The notes under the pieces: generated by a model | What the model was told of the DNA's origin: nothing | What the model saw: only the letters and a program-made list of their open reading frames with translations | The model's database searches: none | Assembly (NCBI GenBank): GCA_944389985.1 | Contig: CALXON010000154.1 | Location: 1-7,265, forward strand | Length of the DNA: 7,265 bases | Direction of reading: 5' to 3' | DNA from: an uncultured Spirochaetaceae bacterium | Lineage (GTDB): Bacteria; Spirochaetota; Spirochaetia; Sphaerochaetales; Sphaerochaetaceae | Shown: piece by piece, positions 1 to 6,909 of the stretch | Layout: each line of letters opens with the position of its first letter | How positions within the stretch are numbered: position 1 is the first letter of the stretch | Translations under genes and position numbers: made by a program

Positions 1-153
1 ACCTTCCCTGTCGAGCTTCTCAAGCATTCTCAGTCCCGGGATATAGGACTCGTTCAGCGATTCGAAAAGCCAGTTCTCCTCAAGGAATTTCGGATACTCC
101 GTATGGCGCACATATGGCAGATGCGCATGGAGAAGAAGATTTATCCTGTTCAT
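1..153 (-). CDS. GH57 1,4-alpha-glucan branching enzyme, N-terminal fragment (runs off window)
   Basis: Only the first 51 codons are present; the reading frame is open to base 1 and the rest lies outside the window. The translation begins MNRINLLLHAHLPYVRH and continues with YPKFLEENWLFESLNESYIP. This matches the N-terminus of GH57 (DUF1957-type) 1,4-alpha-glucan branching enzymes: the HAHLPYV motif is GH57 conserved region 1, and the EENWLFE stretch is typical of the subgroup. Family members make alpha-1,6 branches in alpha-glucans in the cytoplasm; the catalytic Glu and Asp would be downstream and are not visible here. The ATG overlaps the TGA stop of the DUF4912 gene by 4 nt (ATGA), and a perfect AGGAGG lies 10 nt upstream inside the end of that gene. 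Translational coupling and cotranscription are therefore likely. It is not the GH13 GlgB, so no symbol is given. Confidence 0.88.
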   Translation of the reverse strand, partial: MNRINLLLHAHLPYVRHTEYPKFLEENWLFESLNESYIPGLRMLEKLDREG

Positions 154-857
154 AGATCTGCGTCCTCCTCTCTGAAGAGCGCCGCGATATCCTGCACTAC
201 AGGATTATCGACGATCTGTCCTTCGCGTGTCGTCAGAAGTGACATATACAGTCTGTAGAGTGAATCGCTCTCCTTCATCTCTTCTCTGTGATTGAGCCAG
301 TATGAGTCGATGAGCGTCACGGGCTTCGATGAGGAGAGAACCTCCCTCTCACCTTCAATCTCCGAGACAAGGCTTACGGAAGCCGATCCGTCACCATATG
401 GTATTCCTATATTCCATTCATCATCGGAAAGGGATACGGGGATATCATAGAGCTCCTCGGCTCCGGAGCGGATGATGCTGACAGCGAGGAAAAGGCTGCC
501 TGATGCGTTTGCTATCCTGTCACTGTCCATCTGTGAGAGCTGCCAGTAGCAGTAGGCCCATGAAGAACTCTTGAGCATCAGATGGATCTCTGTGTCAGGG
601 TATGACTCGGGAAGCTGCTCGACGCCCGGAAGCGCGGCAACATACTCATTGATCTCCCTGTAGTCCGTGATGCCTGAAAGATAGCGGAGATTCGAGTCCT
701 CGCCGATAGCGGAGTCTGTATCACTCTCATCGGCATACTTATCCCTCAGTTCCGAGATAATCTCATCTCTGGTGAGGTCATCAATATTAATACCTTCCTC
801 CTGAGCGATATTCTTCAACTCAGACAAGGAAAGAGAATCGATATTAACCAGTATCAT
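150..857 (-). CDS. DUF4912 domain protein with Rho_N/SAP-like N-terminus
   Basis: The product has 235 aa, with no signal peptide or membrane segment, so it is probably cytoplasmic. Residues 8-42 (SLSLSELKNIAQEEGI, then a TRDEIISELR helix) resemble the helix-extended-helix fold of Rho N-terminal/SAP-like domains. Residues 45-85 are acidic and linker-like. Residues from about 88 to 205 look like DUF4912: IHLMLKSSSWAYCYWQLS at 91-108 is the hallmark aromatic strand, with further Trp at 148 and 187. DUF4912 proteins have no established biochemical role that I know of. The 4-nt overlap with a GH57 branching enzyme suggests a role in alpha-glucan synthesis or its control (inference). The start is supported by AAAAGGGG 5 nt upstream of the ATG and by a promoter with TTGACA. 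The N-terminal domain call is from pattern only. Confidence 0.85.
   Translation of the reverse strand: MILVNIDSLSLSELKNIAQEEGINIDDLTRDEIISELRDKYADESDTDSAIGEDSNLRYLSGITDYREINEYVAALPGVEQLPESYPDTEIHLMLKSSSWAYCYWQLSQMDSDRIANASGSLFLAVSIIRSGAEELYDIPVSLSDDEWNIGIPYGDGSASVSLVSEIEGEREVLSSSKPVTLIDSYWLNHREEMKESDSLYRLYMSLLTTREGQIVDNPVVQDIAALFREEDADL
164..169 (-). promoter_or_regulatory. Shine-Dalgarno of the GH57 branching enzyme gene
   Basis: On the minus strand AGGAGG stands 10 nt before the ATG at 153-151. It is embedded in the last codons of the DUF4912 gene and supports the overlapping start of the partial downstream gene. Confidence 0.7.
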
Positions 858-883
858 CGCATCCCCTTTTATCGCGCATCTGT

Positions 884-912
884 ATCCTAGAAAAAAGCTC
901 CGTTTCTGTCAA
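884..912 (-). promoter_or_regulatory. Sigma70-type promoter of the DUF4912-branching enzyme operon
   Basis: On the minus strand a consensus -35 TTGACA (912-907) is followed by exactly 17 nt and a TAGGAT -10 (889-884). Transcription would start near 877, giving a 5' leader of about 20 nt that holds the purine-rich AAAAGGGG ribosome binding site. The spacing and the perfect -35 make this the best conventional promoter in the left half. Confidence 0.75.
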
Positions 913-1000
913 TGAATACGGGTGGAATGCATATCCGGATGGTGAAAAAAACGCATACTGGCGAACTTTGTTCTTTTGATGGAAAAATGTCCTATACTTC

Positions 1001-1009
1001 TGATAGAAT
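1001..1009 (+). promoter_or_regulatory. Extended -10 (TGATAGAAT) abutting the GH57/DUF3536 start
   Basis: TGATAGAAT ends 7 nt before the ATG at 1017, so the predicted +1 falls at or next to the A of the start codon. No good -35 is seen at 16-18 nt upstream, as is common for extended -10 promoters. No Shine-Dalgarno precedes the ATG. A second -10-like TATACT lies at 993-998; it would give a leader of only about a dozen nt, also without a ribosome binding site. The prediction is a leaderless or near-leaderless mRNA. Confidence 0.5.
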
Positions 1010-1016
1010 CTTCCCT

Positions 1017-3338
1017 ATGGAAAAGAAAGAAGAGAGGACCTCCCTTATCCTTCATGGCCACTTCTATCAGCCACCAAGGGAAAATCCGTTCACGGGAAGA
1101 CTGCCCAAACAGGACTCGGCCGCTCCGTACCTGGACTGGAACGAGAGAATATACAAGGACTGCTACTCCGCCAACGCACATTCAAGATACCTGTCCCCGG
1201 AGGGCAGGATAATATCCATAACGAACAACTTCTCATACATATCATTCAACTTCGGCCCCACCCTCCTGTCATGGATGGATCAGGAGCATCCGATGTTCAT
1301 GGACATGCTCCGGGAGGCGGACAGGCTCTCCCTGAAACGCCTCGGCCACGGAAACGCGATGGCTCAGGCATTCAACCATACGATCCTCCCGCTGGACAGA
1401 TATGATGACGCAAGGCTCCAGATCGAATGGGGCGCGAGGGACTTCGAGAACAGGTTCGGAAGAAAGCCTGAGGGAATGTGGCTCCCTGAGGCTGGAATCA
1501 ACGGTAACGTCATAGACCTCCTTGCTGAGGAGGGAATAAAGTTCGTGGTACTCTCCCCGTGGCAGTGCCGTGCTGTGGAGAACTCAAGCGGTACGGTCAC
1601 ACCGCTTTCAGGAAAGCCCGCGCCATACTGGGAGCCATATATCCTCACAGGACGCACAGGTGGAGAGGTCGCGGCGTTCTTCTACCATCCGGGACTTGCT
1701 GAAGGCATCTCGTTCGGCCATATGCTGCGCTCTGCGGACAATCTCTACGACACTCTGAAGGGAATAAAGACAAGCGAGAAGAGACCTCTCATCCATACAG
1801 CCACCGACGGTGAGATCTACGGCCATCATGAGCCCTATGGAGACATGGCTCTCGCAGCCCTCATAAGGAAGGTCGCCGAACGCAGTGACTTCATCTTCGA
1901 CAACTATGCATCCTACCTTGAGCGCCATCCAGCAGTACTCCACGCGGAGCTCCATGCAGGAGAGGACGGACTCGGTACAAGCTGGTCATGCTCACACGGA
2001 GTATCAAGATGGTATAAGGACTGCGGCTGCTCGACAGGAAGCGAGCCGGGATGGAACCAGGCATGGAGGACGCCTCTCAGAAACGGTCTGAGGAATCTTG
2101 CCGACAAGATCGATGAGATATTCTCCACTGAGATAAAGAAGATATTCGGTGACAAGATCACTCCTCTCGAGATACTCCGTCTTGCGGGAGACCTGTATAC
2201 GGGTAAGGAATCGATGAGGGACTTCCTTGAGTCACTTCACAAGAAGTACAGCTTCGCATCGACATATGACGTCGAGCTCGCCCACCTTCTTTCCGGAATG
2301 AAGAGCAGACACTTCTCTTTCACGAGCTGCGGTTTCTTCTTCGCGGAGATCTCCGGCATCGAGCCGAGACAGGACATTAAATACGCTCTCTACACGATCA
2401 GGATGTTCCAGCCGTACTATCAGGGAGACCTTCTCTATCCTTTCCTCTCCGATCTGAGGAAGGCCAAGTCCAACATCAAGGGAATGGGTGACGGCATGAA
2501 CATAGCCCAAGAGGAGATGAAGGGACTTCCGGGAGAGGTCGAGGCCGCTCTCTACTTCTATCTGAACAGCAGGATCGTGGACGAGGCCTCAAGAAAGACA
2601 GAATACGGCAAGTTCATCCTCTCCCATCTCGATACGGATGGAGAGAACTTCTCCTGTGATGTCATAGACACAGTCAACCTCGATCTCTTCAGGTTCACAG
2701 TCCTCTCATCCTCATCGATCGAGAGCGGTGTGAACCTCTACATCTCCGAGAACGATGAGATGAACAAACCTGTACAGAGGCTGAGGGTGACGAATCAGGA
2801 GATTCCGGGAAGGATGCTCTCAGAGGTCCTGACATGGATAGACGGATCGATGAACAAGATCACCTACTCCGAGCTCTCAAGGCTCGCAGCTAAGGTCAGG
2901 AACTTCTCCATGCTGGTGAAGAACCTCAGGTTCATGCCTCTTGAGACGATAGTCCTGGAGAACCTCGGACTGACGCTGAAGCTGATCAAGTCATTCTTCA
3001 CTGTCTATGCCAATGAGATTCCTGAGGAAAGACATGAGATCATCGGAGGAATGATAGCATTCATCAAGAAGTGCGGTCGTGAGAGTGACATCGCGGCACT
3101 CAACTCCATCCTCTCATTGCATGCTGAGTATCTTGCTGGAAAGGTCCTTCAGAACGGATTCACAGATGAGATAGCGGAGTATGTGATCGAGCTGATGTCT
3201 GAAAGCGGCGCTAACGGACTTTCGCCAGAGATCGGAGATCTGCAGAACGCTGTCTACCCGTACTACAAAGGCGAGAAGGAAGCGGGAACAGACAAGGAGA
3301 AGGCTGCGAAGGCCTACTCAGCCCTCAACTTCCAGTAG
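1017..3338 (+). CDS. GH57 family protein with DUF3536 C-terminal region
   Basis: The start at 1017 gives 773 aa (MEKKEERTSLILHGHFYQPP). The frame is open back to an ATG at 912, but that start would overlap the divergent promoter, and the extra 35 residues look non-native. GH57 signatures are in order: HGHFYQPPREN at 13-23 (region 1), GHGNA at 110-114, MWLPEAG with Glu158 as probable nucleophile, and TDGEIYGHH with Asp264 as probable acid/base. The residues after about 300 are the long DUF3536-type helical extension. GH57 enzymes act on alpha-glucans (amylases, glucanotransferases, branching enzymes), but this subfamily's substrate is not established as far as I know. There is no signal peptide, so a cytoplasmic role in glycogen-type metabolism is inferred, consistent with the divergent branching enzyme operon. 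The 3' end overlaps recN by 21 nt, tail to tail. Confidence 0.93.
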   Translation: MEKKEERTSLILHGHFYQPPRENPFTGRLPKQDSAAPYLDWNERIYKDCYSANAHSRYLSPEGRIISITNNFSYISFNFGPTLLSWMDQEHPMFMDMLREADRLSLKRLGHGNAMAQAFNHTILPLDRYDDARLQIEWGARDFENRFGRKPEGMWLPEAGINGNVIDLLAEEGIKFVVLSPWQCRAVENSSGTVTPLSGKPAPYWEPYILTGRTGGEVAAFFYHPGLAEGISFGHMLRSADNLYDTLKGIKTSEKRPLIHTATDGEIYGHHEPYGDMALAALIRKVAERSDFIFDNYASYLERHPAVLHAELHAGEDGLGTSWSCSHGVSRWYKDCGCSTGSEPGWNQAWRTPLRNGLRNLADKIDEIFSTEIKKIFGDKITPLEILRLAGDLYTGKESMRDFLESLHKKYSFASTYDVELAHLLSGMKSRHFSFTSCGFFFAEISGIEPRQDIKYALYTIRMFQPYYQGDLLYPFLSDLRKAKSNIKGMGDGMNIAQEEMKGLPGEVEAALYFYLNSRIVDEASRKTEYGKFILSHLDTDGENFSCDVIDTVNLDLFRFTVLSSSSIESGVNLYISENDEMNKPVQRLRVTNQEIPGRMLSEVLTWIDGSMNKITYSELSRLAAKVRNFSMLVKNLRFMPLETIVLENLGLTLKLIKSFFTVYANEIPEERHEIIGGMIAFIKKCGRESDIAALNSILSLHAEYLAGKVLQNGFTDEIAEYVIELMSESGANGLSPEIGDLQNAVYPYYKGEKEAGTDKEKAAKAYSALNFQ

Positions 3339-4961
3339 ACTTCTGGCATGTTCCAGAGAGATACCGCTCGTGCTTCCTGAAAGAAGGCGGGCGGTTTCCT
3401 TTTCTCTCTCCTCTCCCCCGATCTGACGGATACAGGAGACAGTCCTTCCGTCCCTCTCCTCCTTGGAGACAAGGTAGTGCGAAGATGCCCTTACCGCGAT
3501 CTGTGGAAGATGTGTTATGGCTATCACCTGAGACGATGAGGAGAGTTTCCTGAGCTCATCTCCGACCTTGTTGGCGCTCTCCCCTCCAAGCCCTGCATCT
3601 ATCTCATCAAAGAGAAGCGCCTCAGCTCCGTTTCCGCACCCTGTTGATGCCTTGATCGCGAGAAGTATCCTCGAAAGCTCTCCTCCGGATGCGGTATCCT
3701 GGACATATGACAGTTTCTCTCCCTTGTTGGGAGCGATCAGGAAAGAGACTGAATCAGCGCCGTCAGGGCCCTCATCTGTCCTTTCGACAGAGATATGGAA
3801 GACAGCTGATGGCATTCCAAGCTCACGGAGAACACCAGAGATACCCTTCTCAAGCTTTTCCGCAGCTGCGGTTCTTGACGAGGAGAGACGGTCAGCAAGC
3901 TCATACACTCGAACCGAAACGGCATTGATCTTCTTCTCAAGATCCTCAAGAAGTGAATCACCGTCATCGATCACATGGAGTTTCTCCCTGTACTCCTCCA
4001 TCGTCTGTATTGCTTTCCCAACACTGCCGCCGAAACGCCTCTTCATCTTCTGGATCACTGAGAGTCTGGAGTTCAGCTCCTCGAGCTCAGCTTCAGAGAA
4101 CTCCAGTGATGAGAGCTTCGAGCGCAGTGTCATCGCGATATCCTCAGCCTCTATAGAGACAGGTTCAAGACGTTCCTCAAGCTCCAAAAGGGCAGGATCC
4201 TTCCTGACAGCCTTTGAAAGGTATGAGAGCGCTTCAGAGATAGCGGATGAACCGGCCCTGAGCTCATCGATGGCGGCAGAGAGGTTTTCCCTTATTGCCT
4301 CAGAGGAGTTTATGACATCAAGCCTTTTCTTGATCTCCTCCTCTTCTCCTTCTTTCAGACCGGCCTTTTCCAGCTCTGAAAGACAGAACTCTATGTAATC
4401 ACGTTCCTCTGCATTTCTCGCCATCTCTTCAGAAAGCCTCTTCCTCTCCTTCTCCATGGCTCTGAGCGACGTGTACTCTCTTCTGTATTCAGCGAGGAGA
4501 TCTCCATTACCTGCATGATCATCAAGCATCTCCCTGTACACACCAGGCCTGAGGAGCGTCTGATGGGCATGCTGAGAGGAGATGTCCACAAGTAAGGACC
4601 CGAGCTCCTCACCCTCCTTTCTTGATACAGGGATTCCATTGACCGTGTAGAGGGATCTTCCTGATTCCTTCACTGTACGTCTTATTATGATCTCTCCGTC
4701 CTCACCTTCAGCATCATGGTCTTCAAGCCATGCCTTCACAAGAGGAGATGAGGATATGAAGACACCTGAGGCCTCGGCACTGCTGCAGCCTTTTCTTATC
4801 GCATCTTTATCGGCTTTCGCACCCAGGAGGAGAGAGAGGGCTCCGAGAATTATGGACTTTCCGGATCCGGTCTCTCCCGTTATGACGGAAAAGCCGTCAT
4901 TGAATCCGACATCGAGATTCTCGATAAGCACATAGTTCCTGACCGTCAGCTGCTCAAGCAT
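3318..4961 (-). CDS. recN: DNA repair protein RecN
   Basis: The product has 547 aa, close to the usual RecN length of about 550-570. RecN is a cytoplasmic SMC-like ATPase acting in double-strand break repair. The Walker A GETGSGKS is at residues 29-36, within the RecN-typical N-terminus (LTVRNYVLIENLDVGF). The DISSQHAHQTLL segment is at 126-137. Charged heptad-like helices at about 155-375 form the coiled-coil arms. The ABC signature SGGELSR is at 425-431, Walker B ALLFDEIDAGLGG at 448-460 and the switch His in AITHLPQIA at 481-489. All catalytic motifs are intact. The ATG lies 5 nt after a perfect AGGAGG and overlaps the end of nadK by 8 nt, so it is the last gene of a coupled operon. Its stop lies 21 nt inside the convergent GH57 gene, so the recN transcript must end inside or antisense to that gene. 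Confidence 0.97.
   Translation of the reverse strand: MLEQLTVRNYVLIENLDVGFNDGFSVITGETGSGKSIILGALSLLLGAKADKDAIRKGCSSAEASGVFISSSPLVKAWLEDHDAEGEDGEIIIRRTVKESGRSLYTVNGIPVSRKEGEELGSLLVDISSQHAHQTLLRPGVYREMLDDHAGNGDLLAEYRREYTSLRAMEKERKRLSEEMARNAEERDYIEFCLSELEKAGLKEGEEEEIKKRLDVINSSEAIRENLSAAIDELRAGSSAISEALSYLSKAVRKDPALLELEERLEPVSIEAEDIAMTLRSKLSSLEFSEAELEELNSRLSVIQKMKRRFGGSVGKAIQTMEEYREKLHVIDDGDSLLEDLEKKINAVSVRVYELADRLSSSRTAAAEKLEKGISGVLRELGMPSAVFHISVERTDEGPDGADSVSFLIAPNKGEKLSYVQDTASGGELSRILLAIKASTGCGNGAEALLFDEIDAGLGGESANKVGDELRKLSSSSQVIAITHLPQIAVRASSHYLVSKEERDGRTVSCIRQIGGEEREKETARLLSGSTSGISLEHARSLLEVEG
3363..3405 (+). terminator. Possible plus-strand terminator of the GH57 gene, inside recN
   Basis: ACCGC (3363-3367) pairs with GCGGT (3391-3395), and GCTTC (3372-3376) pairs with GAAGgC (3383-3388, one bulged G) around a 6-nt loop. 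The run TTTCCTTTTCT follows. The hairpin begins 25 nt after the GH57 stop and lies antisense within the last codons of recN. The stem is interrupted and the T-tract imperfect, so this is only a candidate. Confidence 0.35.
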
Positions 4962-5799
4962 GCATTCCTCCTGACCAGTTGAGCTTATCTCTGATTACCT
5001 CGGTGAAGTTTCTTTCAAGGGACCTGACGAGAAGAACGCGGCTTCTGCTCTTCTCCACCGTCACACGGTCTCCTTCCTCAAGAGGGAAATCAAGCTGTCC
5101 GTCTGCTGTCAGTACGAGATCCGTGCGCTGTCCTGACGGAATTGAGAGGGAGACAATCTTTCCTGATGTGACAAGAGGTCTGTTGGAGAGCGTGAACGGG
5201 CAGACAGGCGTTATTATCACCGCAGACATCTCTGAATCGAGGATGGGACCACCTGCGGCAAGGGAGTATCCTGTGGAACCTGTCGGAGTTGCGATGATCA
5301 TTCCATCCGCCCTGAAGTGTCCGAGCTCCGTATTGTCCAGAGAGAGCTCCAGTGAGATCACCTTCGCGATTCCTGATGATGATATGACAGCCTCGTTCAG
5401 GGCTGAAGCCTGCCACACACGCTTTCCGTCACGGAAGACGGAGATGCGGAGCATCAGTCTTCTGGAGATGTTCCCCTCATTCTCCATATATGCAGTGAGG
5501 GCATCCTTCCACTCATCCTTCGATATTTCCGTTATGTATCCGAACGTCCCAAGGTTGACAGGAAGGATCGGAATTCCCAGATCATGGACAACGCGTGCCG
5601 CATAAAGAACGGTACCGTCACCTCCGAGCGTGATGACAAGATCGGTGGAGAGAGGGACAGAAAGCTTCTCTGAGCAGCTTCTCGTACTTACAAGATAGGA
5701 GATGATCCCCCTCTCATTGAGGTACCCTATGATCTCGTCAGCGAGGACCTGGCTCTCGCTCTTCGTTCCGTTTGCGATGATCAGCACCCTTGATACCAT
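4954..5799 (-). CDS. nadK: NAD kinase
   Basis: The product has 281 aa, normal for bacterial NAD kinases. It phosphorylates NAD to NADP in the cytoplasm. The diagnostic GGDGT is at residues 59-63 (ITLGGDGTVL). The NLGTFGYI segment is at 82-89, the NE motif (ALNEAVI) at 135-136 and the long nucleotide-binding stretch starting ADGMIIATPTGSTGYS at 164-179, ending AAGGP. The family often has TAYS where this protein has TGYS; this is a conservative variation and gives no reason to doubt activity. Start: GAGG lies 6 nt before the ATG and overlaps the upstream gene's TGA; the gap to the upstream gene is only 8 nt. The 3' end overlaps recN by 8 nt. A nadK-recN neighbourhood is widespread in bacteria (established knowledge), so cotranscription is expected. 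Confidence 0.97.
   Translation of the reverse strand: MVSRVLIIANGTKSESQVLADEIIGYLNERGIISYLVSTRSCSEKLSVPLSTDLVITLGGDGTVLYAARVVHDLGIPILPVNLGTFGYITEISKDEWKDALTAYMENEGNISRRLMLRISVFRDGKRVWQASALNEAVISSSGIAKVISLELSLDNTELGHFRADGMIIATPTGSTGYSLAAGGPILDSEMSAVIITPVCPFTLSNRPLVTSGKIVSLSIPSGQRTDLVLTADGQLDFPLEEGDRVTVEKSRSRVLLVRSLERNFTEVIRDKLNWSGGMHA
4967..4972 (-). promoter_or_regulatory. Shine-Dalgarno of recN
   Basis: AGGAGG on the minus strand is 5 nt from the recN ATG (4961-4959). It sits inside the last codons of nadK and fixes the overlapping start. Confidence 0.8.
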
Positions 5800-5807
5800 A
5801 CACCACC

Positions 5808-6851
5808 TCAGCTTATATGACTGATGACACGCTGTACCGATTCCAGATCTGACTTGGATAGGAACGGATAGAGCGGGAATGAGACAGCACGGGTTATTGC
5901 GGCGATAGCGTGCGGGAATCTGTCATACTTGTCCTGATACCTGTATCCTACACTGCCGGTGAAGGTACGTCTGCATGAGACGGAGTACTTGGATGCGAAC
6001 GCTATCGCGTCATCAGGTCTTGTGTTGACTATGACAGAGAATCCGAAGCCGTTTGCAGTGAAGAGAGGAGATGCGGAACCGAAGAGCTTCGCATCGCTTT
6101 TAAGCTGTGCCTGCTGGTACATCCTGTATATCTCGAAACGCCTTGTGAGAAGCGTGTCGATCTTCGAAAGCTGGACGATGCCAAGTGCGGCATTCATATC
6201 AGGAAGATCCGTATATGGAGCAAGGAGTGATGAATACTTCTTCAGTCTCTCGACATACTCAGGATCGGATGAGACTGCGGCAGCCCCTCCTCCTGTTGAT
6301 ATGACACCATCCTCCTCAAATGATGTTATCACGATATCACCCCCGGAACCGGCAGTGATGAAGGATCCGTCATCGCTTTCGAACTTGGAGCCGAGTGACT
6401 CAGAGACATCCACGATGACAGGCAGCCCCAGAGCCCTTATCTGATCATATGACTGTGGCATCTGACAGACCGGCTCGAAAGAGAGCACAGCCTTCGCCTC
6501 CTCCATATGTCTGGCAGCATCCTCCGGGTCGATGATTCCATACTCATCCGTATCCACGATCACGGCCTTCACGCCAAGGCGTCTGAAGACTTCCAGATAG
6601 ATCTTAGGAGAGAGGACAGAGATTATGACACTGTCATCCTCATGCACATCGGCCGCAGCAAGAGATGCCATGATCGCATCAGGATACGAACGGAGCGCGA
6701 CTCCGTCATCCTTTCCAAGAAACAGCGAAAAGGCCTTCAGGAACTCCTTCTTTCTCTCTCCCGGCCCGATCTTCTCATCGACCATTGTCTGGAGTACGGC
6801 ATCCATGTCCTTTCTGTATAATGCGGGTTTATAGAATCTGATCAGTGCCAT
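5808..6851 (-). CDS. Degenerate DegT/DnrJ/EryC1/StrS-type protein lacking the PLP lysine
   Basis: The chosen start gives 347 aa (MALIRFYKPALYRKDMDAVL). The frame also contains ATGs 3 and 10 codons further upstream, but these fit the family less well and have no ribosome binding site. Family traits are visible: the N-terminal IGPGERKKEFLKAFSLFLG, VIVDVSESLGS with the pyridine-nitrogen Asp (Asp148), GSGGDIVITSF, and the C-terminal SFPLYPFLSKSDLESV. However, the active-site stretch usually reading SFHATK...TTGEGG is SFEEDGVISTGGG here, so the Schiff-base Lys is replaced by Gly182. The N-terminal phosphate-binding SGTAAL is replaced by RSYPDAI. It is therefore probably not a PLP aminotransferase; a regulatory, structural or different enzymatic role is possible and unknown. 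It is the first gene of the unit with nadK and recN, 8 nt upstream of nadK. Confidence 0.8.
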   Translation of the reverse strand: MALIRFYKPALYRKDMDAVLQTMVDEKIGPGERKKEFLKAFSLFLGKDDGVALRSYPDAIMASLAAADVHEDDSVIISVLSPKIYLEVFRRLGVKAVIVDTDEYGIIDPEDAARHMEEAKAVLSFEPVCQMPQSYDQIRALGLPVIVDVSESLGSKFESDDGSFITAGSGGDIVITSFEEDGVISTGGGAAAVSSDPEYVERLKKYSSLLAPYTDLPDMNAALGIVQLSKIDTLLTRRFEIYRMYQQAQLKSDAKLFGSASPLFTANGFGFSVIVNTRPDDAIAFASKYSVSCRRTFTGSVGYRYQDKYDRFPHAIAAITRAVSFPLYPFLSKSDLESVQRVISHIS

Positions 6852-6858
6852 ACAGCAC

Positions 6859-6867
6859 ATTCTAGCA
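6859..6867 (-). promoter_or_regulatory. Extended -10 (TGCTAGAAT) abutting the DegT-like gene start
   Basis: On the minus strand TGCTAGAAT ends 7 nt before the ATG at 6851. This is the same sequence class and spacing as at the GH57/DUF3536 start. At 17 nt upstream the hexamer is TTTCTT, a weak -35. No Shine-Dalgarno precedes this ATG. The expected transcript begins at or next to the start codon and would drive the DegT-like, nadK and recN genes. Confidence 0.5.
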
Positions 6868-6879
6868 GACAACGGATGC

Positions 6880-6909
6880 ATAAGAAAGACCAGTCTGTTC
6901 TGACTGGTC
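6880..6909 (-). terminator. Intrinsic terminator or attenuator hairpin
   Basis: GACCAGTC (6888-6895) and GACTGGTC (6902-6909) form a perfect 8-bp stem with a 6-nt loop. Read on the minus strand it is followed by TTTCTTAT, which is U-rich; on the plus strand no T-run follows. It lies just upstream of the DegT-like gene. It would end a transcript from the promoter at 6978-7005, or attenuate read-through into the operon. Confidence 0.65.

Noticed and set aside
912..1016. Upstream extension of the GH57/DUF3536 frame to an ATG at 912
   Set aside because: The extra 35 residues look non-native, have no ribosome binding site, and would overlap the consensus -35 of the divergent DUF4912 promoter. Family-like sequence begins at the ATG at 1017.
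909..1181. Minus-strand open frame of 90 codons opposite the GH57 start
   Set aside because: It overlaps the divergent promoter region and the start of a strongly supported gene on the other strand, and has no recognisable protein features.
3568..4398. Open frame of 276 codons on the plus strand inside recN
   Set aside because: It lies entirely antisense to a well-supported RecN with all motifs intact. Its translation is Ser-rich with no recognisable domain, as expected for a shadow of codon bias.
6852..6881. Earlier ATGs of the DegT-like frame (6881 and 6860)
   Set aside because: Neither has a Shine-Dalgarno, and the added residues do not resemble the family N-terminus. The first directly abuts the terminator-like hairpin, and the region holds a good extended -10.
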